Source: CAIWAH01 sp964602595 | Lineage (GTDB): Bacteria > Verrucomicrobiota > Verrucomicrobiia > Limisphaerales > UBA9464 | Reading direction: 5' to 3' | Assembly: GCA_964602595.1 (NCBI GenBank) | Contig: CAZRRO010000002.1 | Span: forward strand, 496,001 to 560,000 | DNA length: 64,000 nucleotides | In this document: one piece after another, positions 1 through 7,929 of the stretch | How the letters are laid out: each line of letters opens with the position of its first letter | Numbering within the stretch: position 1 is the stretch's first letter | Program-made: the position numbers and the translations under genes | Notes under the pieces: generated by a model | The model's input: only the letters and a program-made list of their open reading frames with translations | Database searches by the model: none | Told to the model about the DNA's origin: nothing

Positions 1-348
1 CTCGAGGGGTTGCAGGTCCTCACGTTGCAGGTTTTCCAGGACGGCGTGTTCGAGGGCCGCGGTGTCGTCGAGTTCCCGGATCAGGCAGGGAACTTCGGGG
101 AGTTCGGCCAGCAGGGCGGCGCGGTAACGGCGTTCGCCGGCGACGATCTCAAAGAGGGTTTCGGCGGGGGCATCGCCGGCCGGATTTCCGGGCACGGCCA
201 GGGGCCGCACGAGCAGGGGTTCGAGAACGCCGACTTGTTTCAGGCTGGCCGCCAGTTCCTGGAGGGATTCGGGCGGGAATTGTTTCCGCGGGTTGAACGG
301 GGCCGGGCGCAGCCGGCCCAGCGGCAGGTTGAGGACTTGGAGGGTCAT
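1..348 (-). CDS. ParB/Spo0J-family partition protein, N-terminal part (runs off window)
   Basis: ParB proteins bind parS-like sites, hydrolyse CTP and load onto DNA for plasmid or chromosome partition. The 116 visible residues contain the family hallmarks: the N-terminal NPRKQFPPESLQELAASL segment, the GERRYRAALL box of the CTP-binding fold and ENLQREDL, in the expected order. The HTH and C-terminal dimerisation parts lie beyond the left edge. The ATG at 348 overlaps the stop of the upstream gene (ATGA), so translation is probably coupled. Its place behind an excisionase-type HTH gene and two unknown small genes suggests an integrated element or plasmid-derived module rather than the chromosomal parAB locus. 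That context reading is inference; the family call is firm. Confidence 0.88.
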   Translation of the reverse strand, partial: MTLQVLNLPLGRLRPAPFNPRKQFPPESLQELAASLKQVGVLEPLLVRPLAVPGNPAGDAPAETLFEIVAGERRYRAALLAELPEVPCLIRELDDTAALEHAVLENLQREDLQPLE

Positions 349-719
349 GGGGCCGGCGCCTTGGGCGAGGTGGGCAGTTCGGGGGTCCATTCATGGCCGA
401 ACCAGAGTTGGCCGGCGTCTTCCGCGTTCTTCGCGGCCTGGCTGACGAGGTGCAGGGCTTGGCGGACTTCGCCGCTTTCCTGATGCGCCCGCCAGAGGCG
501 TTGCAGGGTCACGCAGAAGGGATGCCGCGAGCCGCGGGGCCGGAATTCGAGGATCGGGGATTGGTCGTCGCGGTCGCCGATCTCGCCGGGGCGCTGGGGC
601 CGCAGGCGGACTTTGACGGGCCGGGTTTCGCCCTTGAGGACGGCCAGGGTCTTGGAGTGGGGCGAGCGCCGGCCGGCGGTGACGACGCTGAGCGCCGGGA
701 GCTGGAGGGCGGCGCTCAT
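345..719 (-). CDS. Hypothetical protein, 124 aa, in ParB operon
   Basis: I do not recognise this protein. It is 124 residues, basic, without signal peptide or membrane segment. It overlaps its neighbours on both sides by ATGA: its start overlaps the stop of the HTH gene, and its stop overlaps the start of parB. That arrangement strongly suggests a real, co-translated gene. The central part (residues about 45-75) has several Arg/His and a Cys. The context suggests an accessory protein of a partition or mobile-element module, but no function can be given. Confidence 0.6.
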   Translation of the reverse strand: MSAALQLPALSVVTAGRRSPHSKTLAVLKGETRPVKVRLRPQRPGEIGDRDDQSPILEFRPRGSRHPFCVTLQRLWRAHQESGEVRQALHLVSQAAKNAEDAGQLWFGHEWTPELPTSPKAPAP

Positions 720-943
720 GCGGGGAAGGCCCGGTTGAGGGTGAGGGCCGGGGGTTGCGAACCGCGGGCCCGGACGAAGCCCCGTTGGAGGGAGGCTTCG
801 ACGTCTTCGCGGTAGAAGAGGACGCGCAGGCCGTCGCGGTCGTAGCGCCAGCGGCGTTCGATGGCGCGCCGGTCCACGGTCTCGACGGAGCAGCGGAGGT
901 ATTCGGCCGCTTCGCGCCGGGTCATGTAGGGCGAGTCAGGCAT
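716..943 (-). CDS. Helix-turn-helix (excisionase/MerR-like HTH_17) DNA-binding protein, 75 aa
   Basis: A short DNA-binding protein. Residues 7-50 read MTRREAAEYLRCSVETVDRR followed by a basic wing and YREDVEASL, the pattern of excisionase-family HTH_17 domains (winged helix with a C-terminal D-V/I-E helix). The frame stays open upstream to about 1195, but the N-terminal extension is low-complexity Pro/Arg/Ser. The ATG at 943, overlapping the end of the preceding gene by 8 bases, gives a domain-sized product. Such proteins act as directionality factors or small repressors of mobile elements. Here it could control the overlapping ParB operon. Confidence 0.8.
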   Translation of the reverse strand: MPDSPYMTRREAAEYLRCSVETVDRRAIERRWRYDRDGLRVLFYREDVEASLQRGFVRARGSQPPALTLNRAFPA

Positions 944-1271
944 GGCCCGCCTCCTTGAGTTGCGCTTGTTCGCGGAGCCAGGCGCGGTGTTCCTCGTAGA
1001 TCCGGGCTTCGCGGGTTTCGCCGAGTTGCGCGAGCTTGAGGGGGCTGAGCCGCGGACCTTCCGCAACGTGGCCCCAGGTGGCGCAGGCGGCTTCGTAGAG
1101 GGCCATGGTCCGCTCGACGGACGCGTCGTCCAGCCAGAGGCCCACACCGAGGATGCTTTTCGGGTCCACTTCCCGTTGCGCCCGGGTCCGCCCACGGCAG
1201 GACCGCTGTTCGAGGTAGGACGCGACGAGGCTGTCTTGCAGGTCCAGCCACAGCCCGTGCGTCAACGTCAT
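936..1271 (-). CDS. Hypothetical protein, first gene of the leftward ParB operon
   Basis: About 111 residues if started at the ATG at 1271; alternative starts reach 1361. No recognised domain. The C-terminal half is alpha-helical and charged, and contains the segment IYEEHRAWLREQAQLKEAGH. Its end overlaps the HTH gene start by 8 bases, so it is part of a four-gene overlapping string ending in parB. It is divergent from the histidine kinase gene at 1417, leaving about 145 bases for both promoters. Function unknown; the overlap pattern is the main evidence that it is coding. Confidence 0.55.
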   Translation of the reverse strand: MTLTHGLWLDLQDSLVASYLEQRSCRGRTRAQREVDPKSILGVGLWLDDASVERTMALYEAACATWGHVAEGPRLSPLKLAQLGETREARIYEEHRAWLREQAQLKEAGHA

Positions 1272-1416
1272 CGCCGGCCCCACCGCGTGGTTTGGGCGAT
1301 AGAGGGTGAAGACACCGCAACCGAGGGCTAGCGTCACCGGTTTGGAAGTGGGACACCACAAGCGGCTAAAAGGGCACTTCGCCGAAATGGCCGGTCAAGT
1401 TCCGTGGAGGACCATC

Positions 1417-3282
1417 ATGAACCTGTCGGACGACCTCTTCGAGAACGCCCCTTGCGGACTTCACTCCCTGAGGCCGGATGGGACGATCCTGCGCATCAAC
1501 CACACTGAGCTGACGTGGTTAGGATATGAGCGGATAGAACTGGAGGGAAAAGTTCGATTCCAGGAGCTCCTGACGCCGGAAAGCCGGGCGGTCTTCGAGG
1601 CCAATTCTCCAAGGCTCAAGGAGTCCGGATTCCTCCGGGACGTCGAGCTGACATTGAACCGGAAAGGCGGGGGATCGTTGCGGATCATGCTTTCTGCCGT
1701 CGCCGCCAAGGACCAGGCGGGCGACCATGTTTCCAGCCATTCCACAGCCTACGACGTCACCGAACTCAAGAAATTGGAGGCCGCCCAGCTTCGCCTCTCA
1801 GACCGGTATCGGAACCTGCTCCAAACGGCGACCGACGGGATTCACGTGCTGAACCAGGACGGGGACCTCGTGGAGGCCAGTCCGTCGTTCTATCGCCTGC
1901 TGGGTTATGAGAACGGGGATGCGCGGCTGAAGAATGTCGCGGATTGGGACGCTCGGTGGTCGTCTGACGAGCTGATCAGCAAGATAAGGAAAATGGTCAC
2001 CGGCTCTGAACAGTTTGAAACCCGCCATCGGCGCCGCGACGGCTCCCTGATTGACGTCGAAATCACCGCCCGGGGAATCGACCTCGAATGCTCGACCCAT
2101 CTCTATGCGTCGGCGCGCGACGTCACCGAACGGAAGCGGCTGGAAGAAAGCCTTCGCCGGATCCAGAAACTCGACGGGATTGCCCATCTGGCCGGCGGCT
2201 TGGCCCACGAATTCAACAACATCCTCGCGGCCAAGAGCCTCAGCCTTTCCTTGTTGAAGTCGATGGTGACCGAACCGCACGCGATGGAGCTGCTCAGTGA
2301 ACTGGAAGGGCTCTCTCTCCGCGCGGCCAAACTGGTCAAACAGGTGCTGGCCTGTGCCCGGCAATCGCGGCTCGAACTCCAGCCGCTTGATCTCGGCGCA
2401 TTCCTTGAGGAACAACGAAACCTCGTGTCCCACCTGCTCGGCGGGCAGGTCACGCCGATTTTCTCGGCCAGCGAGGAGCCGGCGTGGGTCAGCGCCGACG
2501 CGGACGCCCTGAATCAAGTTCTCATCAGCCTCAGCCTGAACGCCCGGGATGCCATGCCCGACGGCGGCTTCTTCCGGTCCAGCCTGGCGATGGTTGAAGC
2601 AACACCCAAGGCGGTCGGGACCGCCGCGACCCGCGGGGCGGGTCGCTACGTCCGATGGTCGGTTTCCGACACCGGCTGCGGGATGGAACAAAACACCCAG
2701 GACCACCTCTTCGAACCATTCTTCACCACCAAGGAGTTTGGCGCTGGCGCCGGCATGGGACTCGCCACCGCCTTGGGTGTTATCGAGCAGCACCAGGGCT
2801 GGATTGACTTTGAAAGCACGCTGGGGAAGGGCACGACGTTCCACATCTTTCTCCCCGCCATCGAGGCCCCGGGTCCCCGACCGGCTCCGCCAACGGCGGT
2901 TGCCCAGGCCAACGGCGCGACCATCCTCGTGGTGGAGGACGAAGCCATCGTGCGAAAGCTCATCCGGCGCGTGCTTGCCCGGGAAGGATACCAAGTGCTC
3001 GAGGCTGGCTCCGGCGATGAGGCGCTTGAAGTTTGGGCCCGGCACCACGCGGAAATCCGCCTCCTCTACACTGATGTCGTTATGCCCGGCGAATTGAACG
3101 GATTCCAACTGGCGGAGCGCCTTCTCACCGAGTCGCCCAACCTCAAGGTAATCATCACCAGCGGCTACAATGCCGACTCCCACGGCCGGATATCGCTCCC
3201 GCCGGAAGCCTATCGCTATTTGCCCAAACCGTGCGACCTGCTGACGTTGGTCACCACAATCCAAGGCTGCCTGCACGGCTAG
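1417..3282 (+). CDS. Hybrid sensor histidine kinase (PAS-PAS-HisKA-HATPase-REC)
   Basis: A 621-residue cytoplasmic hybrid kinase with no membrane segment. Two PAS domains occupy roughly residues 5-120 and 130-240. The HisKA dimerisation helix has the phosphoacceptor in GGLAHEFNNIL (His264). The ATPase domain shows the N box SLNARDAMPDGG, G1 box DTGCGM, F box HLFEPFFTT and G2 box GAGMGLAT. A C-terminal receiver domain follows with VVEDE and the phosphoacceptor Asp in YTDVVMPG. I chose the ATG at 1417 because GGAGG lies 6 bases upstream; an earlier start at 1306 would run into the divergent gene. It probably senses an intracellular or redox signal through PAS and passes phosphate to an unlinked regulator; no response regulator with an output domain is adjacent. 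Confidence 0.93.
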   Translation: MNLSDDLFENAPCGLHSLRPDGTILRINHTELTWLGYERIELEGKVRFQELLTPESRAVFEANSPRLKESGFLRDVELTLNRKGGGSLRIMLSAVAAKDQAGDHVSSHSTAYDVTELKKLEAAQLRLSDRYRNLLQTATDGIHVLNQDGDLVEASPSFYRLLGYENGDARLKNVADWDARWSSDELISKIRKMVTGSEQFETRHRRRDGSLIDVEITARGIDLECSTHLYASARDVTERKRLEESLRRIQKLDGIAHLAGGLAHEFNNILAAKSLSLSLLKSMVTEPHAMELLSELEGLSLRAAKLVKQVLACARQSRLELQPLDLGAFLEEQRNLVSHLLGGQVTPIFSASEEPAWVSADADALNQVLISLSLNARDAMPDGGFFRSSLAMVEATPKAVGTAATRGAGRYVRWSVSDTGCGMEQNTQDHLFEPFFTTKEFGAGAGMGLATALGVIEQHQGWIDFESTLGKGTTFHIFLPAIEAPGPRPAPPTAVAQANGATILVVEDEAIVRKLIRRVLAREGYQVLEAGSGDEALEVWARHHAEIRLLYTDVVMPGELNGFQLAERLLTESPNLKVIITSGYNADSHGRISLPPEAYRYLPKPCDLLTLVTTIQGCLHG

Positions 3283-3403
3283 GCGGTCGGTCCGGTCTGA
3301 CGCGCCAAGACGTTCCACCGGGCTGGCGGCGGGTGGCGACACGGAACATTGCGAAACAAGCCCGCCCTTGCGCTAACCGTTCACCGTGCATTAGTTCCGT
3401 GGC

Positions 3404-3721
3404 ATGGGATGGAAAGCATGTCCGCGGTTGCCTTATGAAAGCCGGGTGGTGGAATGGGACGCCTCCGGAGCACCCGCCGTGGAGGAAATCGAGGTTCCCG
3501 AGGCCGAGAAGCAGGCTTACCTGGACGAACATTTTCCGTTCGTGCCCACGCCGCGGCTGGACGATCAACGCTTCGACGTGCGGGCCCGCAAGATTTTCCG
3601 GGTCGGCGAGTTCCGGGTGATTCGGAAGGACAGCCACAACCTCATGTGCAGTCCCTACTACTGGGACAGCGGCGGAACTATCCTCGATTGGCGGGTGCCG
3701 ATGCGGCTCTACGAGATTTGA
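3404..3721 (+). CDS. Hypothetical protein, 105 aa
   Basis: Unrecognised, soluble and acidic in its first half. It has a Trp/Tyr-rich C-terminus (SPYYWDSGGTILDWRVPMRL). It starts with an ATG about 120 bases after the histidine kinase, with no clear operon link. Codon usage matches the neighbouring core genes, supporting a real gene. No transmembrane segment or signal peptide. Confidence 0.5.
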   Translation: MGWKACPRLPYESRVVEWDASGAPAVEEIEVPEAEKQAYLDEHFPFVPTPRLDDQRFDVRARKIFRVGEFRVIRKDSHNLMCSPYYWDSGGTILDWRVPMRLYEI

Positions 3722-3846
3722 GCGTCTCAGGTTGCGTGGCAGTCTGAAACGAGTGCGACGCTACCGGTGCTGCGGAACCTCCATGTGCAAAGGCCAGAAC
3801 GGATTTTCCGATTCACGGGTGTTTCGCCTAAGTGTATCTAGCGGAC

Positions 3847-4701
3847 ATGCCCGAAGACGCAGACAACGGCAAAATCGTCCTTGAACTCAAAAACGTCCGT
3901 CCGCTGGACCTTGATGAATTGGGAAAGTGCCTTACGAGTGCCGCCGCGGATTTCCGAAAATTCGTCTCGGATCGTGCCGGAGATCCCGAACCCGAAGAAG
4001 CGCGGCTTTTCGTTCGGGAAGTCCGCCAGGGTTCGACGATCATTGAGCTTGTAGCGGCATCTTACAGTTTCCTGCCAGGTGCGATATCGTATGCATCGCA
4101 GTTGTTCGACTTCTTCAAAGATCTCAAGGCAGTGCTTGGCCACCTAAAGCACGAGCCGACTGATGAAAAACCGAAGCTCGATAAACAACGATTGGAGCGA
4201 ATGAACAACCTTGTTCAGCCCATCGCCACCGATAGTCCTGGGGCCCAATTCAATATTATCTACATCGAAAAGGGCGGGAAACTGGGGGACACGGTGAGCA
4301 TATCTATGGCTGACGCGAACACGATTCAGAACACGGCACGCAAAGAAATCGCGTCTCTCCGAGAGCCTGTCGCAGGTTACCACGACCGCGCAGTTCTCTA
4401 CTTTTTCCAAACCCGTGACGACACCCGGAGTGCCAGCGGAGACAAGGCGATCATCGAACGCTTCGGGCGTTCGCCAATCAAAACAATCTTCGCGACCGAA
4501 GAGGCGAAGGCGCATGTGCTTGGGGTAAAAGGCAACATCTTTCGACACGCATTTGTTGTTGATGTCCGGGTAGATACAATTGATGAAAAACCCGTTCTTT
4601 ATACGGTAATGAGGGTTCATGATTTCATCTTGCGAGAGGTTCAAACTCCCCTCCCATTTGAGCACCCACAACTACCGATCGGCGCTCAGCCTGCGACCTA
4701 G
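3847..4701 (+). CDS. Hypothetical protein, 284 aa, lower GC than its surroundings
   Basis: I do not recognise the family. It is a soluble protein of about 284 residues. An N-terminal alpha/beta region (residues about 8-65) ends in VREVRQGSTIIELV. A hydrophobic stretch follows around residues 66-90 (SYSFLPGAISYASQLFDFF), then a middle helix and a beta-rich C-terminal half. Third-position GC is clearly lower than in flanking genes (codons such as ACA, ATA, TTT, CGA), suggesting recent acquisition. A GTG at 3832 is an alternative start. It is isolated between non-coding stretches of about 125 bases on each side, so context gives no clue. An effector or immunity-type cargo gene is possible but not supported by any motif. 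Confidence 0.65.
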   Translation: MPEDADNGKIVLELKNVRPLDLDELGKCLTSAAADFRKFVSDRAGDPEPEEARLFVREVRQGSTIIELVAASYSFLPGAISYASQLFDFFKDLKAVLGHLKHEPTDEKPKLDKQRLERMNNLVQPIATDSPGAQFNIIYIEKGGKLGDTVSISMADANTIQNTARKEIASLREPVAGYHDRAVLYFFQTRDDTRSASGDKAIIERFGRSPIKTIFATEEAKAHVLGVKGNIFRHAFVVDVRVDTIDEKPVLYTVMRVHDFILREVQTPLPFEHPQLPIGAQPAT

Positions 4702-4835
4702 CTACTGAGCGGCGCATCACAACGGATATTCTTCAAACAGGTCGTCATTGGAGCCCCATCACACCGATAAGATCTGACGCGCGGTTCGGCGAAATAGCCC
4801 CATTATTCTTGGTATGGCAGCCGACCAACGAAACC

Positions 4836-5156
4836 TCAACCGCGCAGCACTTCGCAGATGCGCAGGCGGTAGTCCGCATACCAAACCCGCTTCCCGGTTT
4901 CCTGCGCCACGCGGTGTTCCGCGTGTTCGCGCCAGGCTCGGATGTCGTCGCGGGTGCGCCAGTAGGAAACCGTGATGCCGAGGCCGCCCGCATCGCGCAC
5001 GCTTTCCACGCCGAGGAAACCCGGCTGCGCCGCGGCCAATTCCACCATGCGGGCCGCCATGACGTCGTAGCCGCGGTCCTCCGGGGTGCGCTGGGACGTG
5101 AAGATCACCGCGAAATAAGGCGGCTCGGGCGTGGCGGCGAAGGCGGTGGTATTCAT
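4836..5156 (-). CDS. Antibiotic biosynthesis monooxygenase (ABM)-fold protein
   Basis: A 106-residue protein of the dimeric alpha+beta barrel ABM type. It opens with a beta strand (YFAVIFTSQRT), then a helix (MAARMVELAAAQPGFLGVES) and the characteristic ITVSYWRTRDDIRAWREHAEH block, ending in a strand. Members include heme-degrading enzymes and quinone or polyketide oxygenases; the small single-domain forms are often uncharacterised. It follows scpB by about 50 bases on the same strand and may be co-transcribed. Substrate unknown. Confidence 0.8.
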   Translation of the reverse strand: MNTTAFAATPEPPYFAVIFTSQRTPEDRGYDVMAARMVELAAAQPGFLGVESVRDAGGLGITVSYWRTRDDIRAWREHAEHRVAQETGKRVWYADYRLRICEVLRG

Positions 5157-5206
5157 CGGATCGCGGAACTCGAAGGGATCGTGCTGCCGGGTGGACCGCC
5201 GGCGAA

Positions 5207-5953
5207 TTACGCGGCCGACGGCGGGGAATCGGGGGCCGCGGCTTCCGGCGGCGCCTCCACGGCGGGAGTGGCCGGCGGGGCTTCGGCCTCCTCCAAGGTG
5301 AGTTGGGCTGGGGGCGGCGTGGCGAGCCCGGCTTCGGCGGTCACCAACTGTTCCGGGCGTTGCACGGGGATGCGCCGGAGTTCGTCCGCGGCCGGCAAAT
5401 CGGCCAGCGACTTAAGGCCAAAGTATTCGAGGAAGGCCGGCGTGGTGGCGTATTGCATCGGCCGGCCGATGACTTCGGCGCGGCCCGCCTCGCAGATGAG
5501 GCCGCGCTCCTTGAGGGTGAGCACCACGGCATCCACGGCCACACCGCGGACCTGCTCCACCTCCGAGCGGGTGGCAGGCTGGCGGTAGGCGATGACGGCG
5601 AGGGTTTCCAGCGCCGGCTGCGACAGCTTGGGCGGCCGGCTCTTCACGCCCACGAAGGCGCGCAGCCACGGGCCAAATTCCGGCTTGGTCACGAACTGCC
5701 AGGACCCGGCGACGCACGCCAGGGTGTAGCTCCGCCCAGCCGCCTCGTGCTCGGCGGCGAGCCCGGTGAGCGTTTCCTCCAGCTTCTCGGGCGGCAGCTT
5801 GCGGCAGGCCTTGACGTGCTCGGGCGCACCTTCCTCGTCGGCCGCCTTGGTCAGGGTGTCACGCAGTTCGGCCACCGAAAGCGGCTTCGGCGAGGCGATG
5901 AGCAGCGATTCGAGGATGAACTTCAGTTCCATGAAGAAGAGCTGTTGGACCAT
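5207..5953 (-). CDS. scpB: Segregation and condensation protein ScpB
   Basis: ScpB is the kleisin-associated winged-helix subunit of the SMC-ScpAB condensin that compacts and segregates chromosomes. The first 170 residues carry the paired winged helices: FILESLLIASPKPLSVAEL, LSQPALETLAVIAYRQPATR and the RGLICEAGRAEVIGRP region, all typical. The C-terminal 60 residues are Pro/Ala/Glu-rich and disordered. The start may be the Met at 5932 (MELKFILE), which better fits the family. It lies about 27 bases after scpA on the same strand, the usual pair. Confidence 0.93.
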   Translation of the reverse strand: MVQQLFFMELKFILESLLIASPKPLSVAELRDTLTKAADEEGAPEHVKACRKLPPEKLEETLTGLAAEHEAAGRSYTLACVAGSWQFVTKPEFGPWLRAFVGVKSRPPKLSQPALETLAVIAYRQPATRSEVEQVRGVAVDAVVLTLKERGLICEAGRAEVIGRPMQYATTPAFLEYFGLKSLADLPAADELRRIPVQRPEQLVTAEAGLATPPPAQLTLEEAEAPPATPAVEAPPEAAAPDSPPSAA

Positions 5954-5980
5954 CGGAAAGGGGCGTTCATGGCGGACCGG

Positions 5981-6811
5981 CTAGACGGGCTGCGGGGCGT
6001 CATCGCCGGCCAGCGGAACGGCGGCGGGCAGGCCGGAAGGGTCGGCGGGCGGCTCCGCGGGCGGCGGGGTGAGGACCGGCGGCGGTGCGGGCTCGACCTC
6101 AATCTCACCGAACTCGTCACCCTGGGTGAGCACGATCTGCTTCATGCGGGTGAGCTCCAGCATGGCGAGGAAGATGCACACGACCTCAGTGCGGGAGCCG
6201 GCGCGCTCGAACAACTCACCGAAACGGACCCGGCCACGGTCGAGCAACAGGGCGCGCAGGACCTCGATCTTTTCGCTGACGGTGTGGGGATCGGCGTTGA
6301 TCTCGCGCACGTCGTCACGGGCCCCGAAGCGCTTGAGGATCTGGCTGACGGCGTTGACCAGCTCGAAGATGGAGACCTCGCCGGGCTTGGGCCCGAGGTC
6401 CTCGACGGTGAACTCCAGCTTGCCGGGCCGGCGTTCGTAGATGTTCTCCATCTCGCCTTCGCGCACCTGCAACTGGGCGGCGGCGTCCTTGAACTTCTTG
6501 TATTCGACCAGCCGCCGGATGAGCTCGAACCGCGGATCATCCTCGTCCGTGTCGTCGCCCTCGGGCTTCACCTGCTGGTCCACCGGCAGCAGTTCGCGGC
6601 TCTTGATGTAGATGAGCGTGGCGGCCATCACGAGGAACTCGCCGGCGACCTCCAGGTCGAGGTCGCGCATCTGGTCGATGTAGGCGACGAACTCGGTGGC
6701 GATCTTCGTCAGGTTGACCTGATAGATGTCCACCTCCTGCTTCTTCACGAGGTGAAGCAGCAGGTCGAGCGGTCCTTCGAAGACCTCAAACTGGACGCGA
6801 TATTCGCTCAT
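5981..6811 (-). CDS. scpA: Segregation and condensation protein ScpA (kleisin)
   Basis: ScpA bridges the SMC heads. The N-terminus YRVQFEVFEGPLDLLLHLVK and the following KKQEVDIYQVNLTKIATEFV are diagnostic. The middle part contains KSRELLP, and the C-terminal winged helix ends LAMLELTRMKQIVLTQ. Length (276 aa) is normal, with a Pro/Ala tail. It is first in a leftward scpA-scpB-(ABM) group. No smc gene is in the window. Confidence 0.95.
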   Translation of the reverse strand: MSEYRVQFEVFEGPLDLLLHLVKKQEVDIYQVNLTKIATEFVAYIDQMRDLDLEVAGEFLVMAATLIYIKSRELLPVDQQVKPEGDDTDEDDPRFELIRRLVEYKKFKDAAAQLQVREGEMENIYERRPGKLEFTVEDLGPKPGEVSIFELVNAVSQILKRFGARDDVREINADPHTVSEKIEVLRALLLDRGRVRFGELFERAGSRTEVVCIFLAMLELTRMKQIVLTQGDEFGEIEVEPAPPPVLTPPPAEPPADPSGLPAAVPLAGDDAPQPV

Positions 6812-6847
6812 TGGCGCCGGGACCGAGAAGTTCCGGGTCCCTCCAGC

Positions 6848-7069
6848 CTAGGGAAGCCCACGGATGCTTGGCAACGGCGCGTTGCTCACCGCGGGACCGA
6901 CCTCGTGCGTGGCCGGGAAGGCATTTACCGCTCGGCCGCGGCCGGAATCGCACCGGCGCAAGGGGTTCCAATCAACACGCACCGCCGCGTCGACCGCGGC
7001 GAGGGGTTCGGCATGGACATCGAGACCGCCGTATTTGAGGTTGGCGGGTGTGGGTGATGGATATTTCAT
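6848..7069 (-). pseudogene. Possible degenerate N-terminal fragment of an IS110-type transposase
   Basis: A 73-codon open frame whose residues 12-21 (LKYGGLDVHA) resemble the start of IS110-family transposases (Y-V-G-x-D-V-H), where the Asp is the first residue of the DEDD catalytic set. After about 25 residues the similarity disappears and the frame ends, so if real it is a decayed remnant. No RuvC-like remainder or C-terminal transposase domain is visible nearby. The match is short and could be chance in GC-rich DNA. This stretch otherwise separates scpA from the small gene at 7250. Confidence 0.25.
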
Positions 7070-7249
7070 GGCAATGCTGGGATACTGTTCCCGGCTTTCT
7101 TCGGACGAACCGCCCCTTTGTGGCAAGGCCCAGCGCCTCAGCGCCGGACAACCCACACGACCGCTCCCGTTCCACCCCACTCCTTCAACTCAACTCGTCC
7201 GACCGACTCGCATGAACCATCGGGTTTAGGGCGACTCCGCACATGAGCC

Positions 7250-7582
7250 ATGAACCAAGTTCGACAATTCGCATTGATCCTGATCTTGGGCGTATTCTCC
7301 CTCATTGTTCTGGGCCGCCTCGTTTTGCGGTGGAGCGCTCGACGCAGAATCCATCAAGCGTTCGAGAAGGACGGTGCCTCAATCTCTCGCATACGACCCA
7401 TCGATGGGTTCCTCGATCTTGGTTCAGTCGTGGATGCCGCCACGAGCACCGGATACATTGTGACCCTCGTAACTCGCGATGGGCGTAAGTCTAACCGGCA
7501 CTGTCTGGTCCGTTACATTCCCATCGTTGGATTTGCCCGTAACGTCGAGGTTTTGTTCGAGGACACCAACGTCGCCCCCTGA
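7250..7582 (+). CDS. Hypothetical single-pass membrane protein, 110 aa
   Basis: A short protein with one N-terminal hydrophobic helix (residues 7-24, FALILILGVFSLIVLGRL) followed by Arg-rich residues, implying the remaining 85 residues face the cytoplasm. The soluble part is beta-rich (GYIVTLVTRDGRKSNRHCLVRYI) and may be a small barrel. No family recognised. Base composition is lower in GC than its neighbours. ATG chosen; the frame is well defined. Confidence 0.55.
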   Translation: MNQVRQFALILILGVFSLIVLGRLVLRWSARRRIHQAFEKDGASISRIRPIDGFLDLGSVVDAATSTGYIVTLVTRDGRKSNRHCLVRYIPIVGFARNVEVLFEDTNVAP

Positions 7583-7929
7583 GAAACCGGCCACGGAAGT
7601 CATTGGTTTTCAACGAGGCTTAAGCCGAAGTTGGGGGCAGGCCAAGTTCTCCTCGGCCTGCACAAAGCCCCTGGCTCATGGGGCTCCTTGAACTTCAGCC
7701 GGTGCCACCGGTGGCTATCCCCGCCGAAGCAGTTCTGTGACCGCCCATTTGGACTGCGGGGGCATGACCCCGCTTTCCCTTCACCGCGACCAAGTCCCCT
7801 ATCACGTGGCGGAATTCCCAGCCGCGGAGCCAAAGCGCCGGCGTGCCGGCGCAGTCCAAAACCCCGCCACCTTGCCAGACCGAAATCCGCTTCGTTTGGC
7901 CCCCTTCCCGCCCAGTCCGCCGTCGCCCT
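7583..7929. other. 347-bp non-coding region rich in inverted repeats
   Basis: No convincing gene. Several perfect or near-perfect inverted repeats are visible: GCAGGCC/GGCCTGC arms at 7637-7661, AGCCCC/GGGGCT at 7666-7685, CCGGTGCCACCGG at 7699-7711, and GCGCCGGC/GCCGGCGC at 7835-7852. The clustered hairpins suggest a structured RNA, a decayed repeat element, or terminators for the gene at 7250 and the LysR gene that ends at 7930. Confidence 0.4.

Noticed and set aside
6940..7030. Possible tRNA because of GGTTCCAATC resembling a T-arm
   Set aside because: The T-loop does not fit (C at the purine position), and no matching acceptor stem or anticodon arm could be folded.
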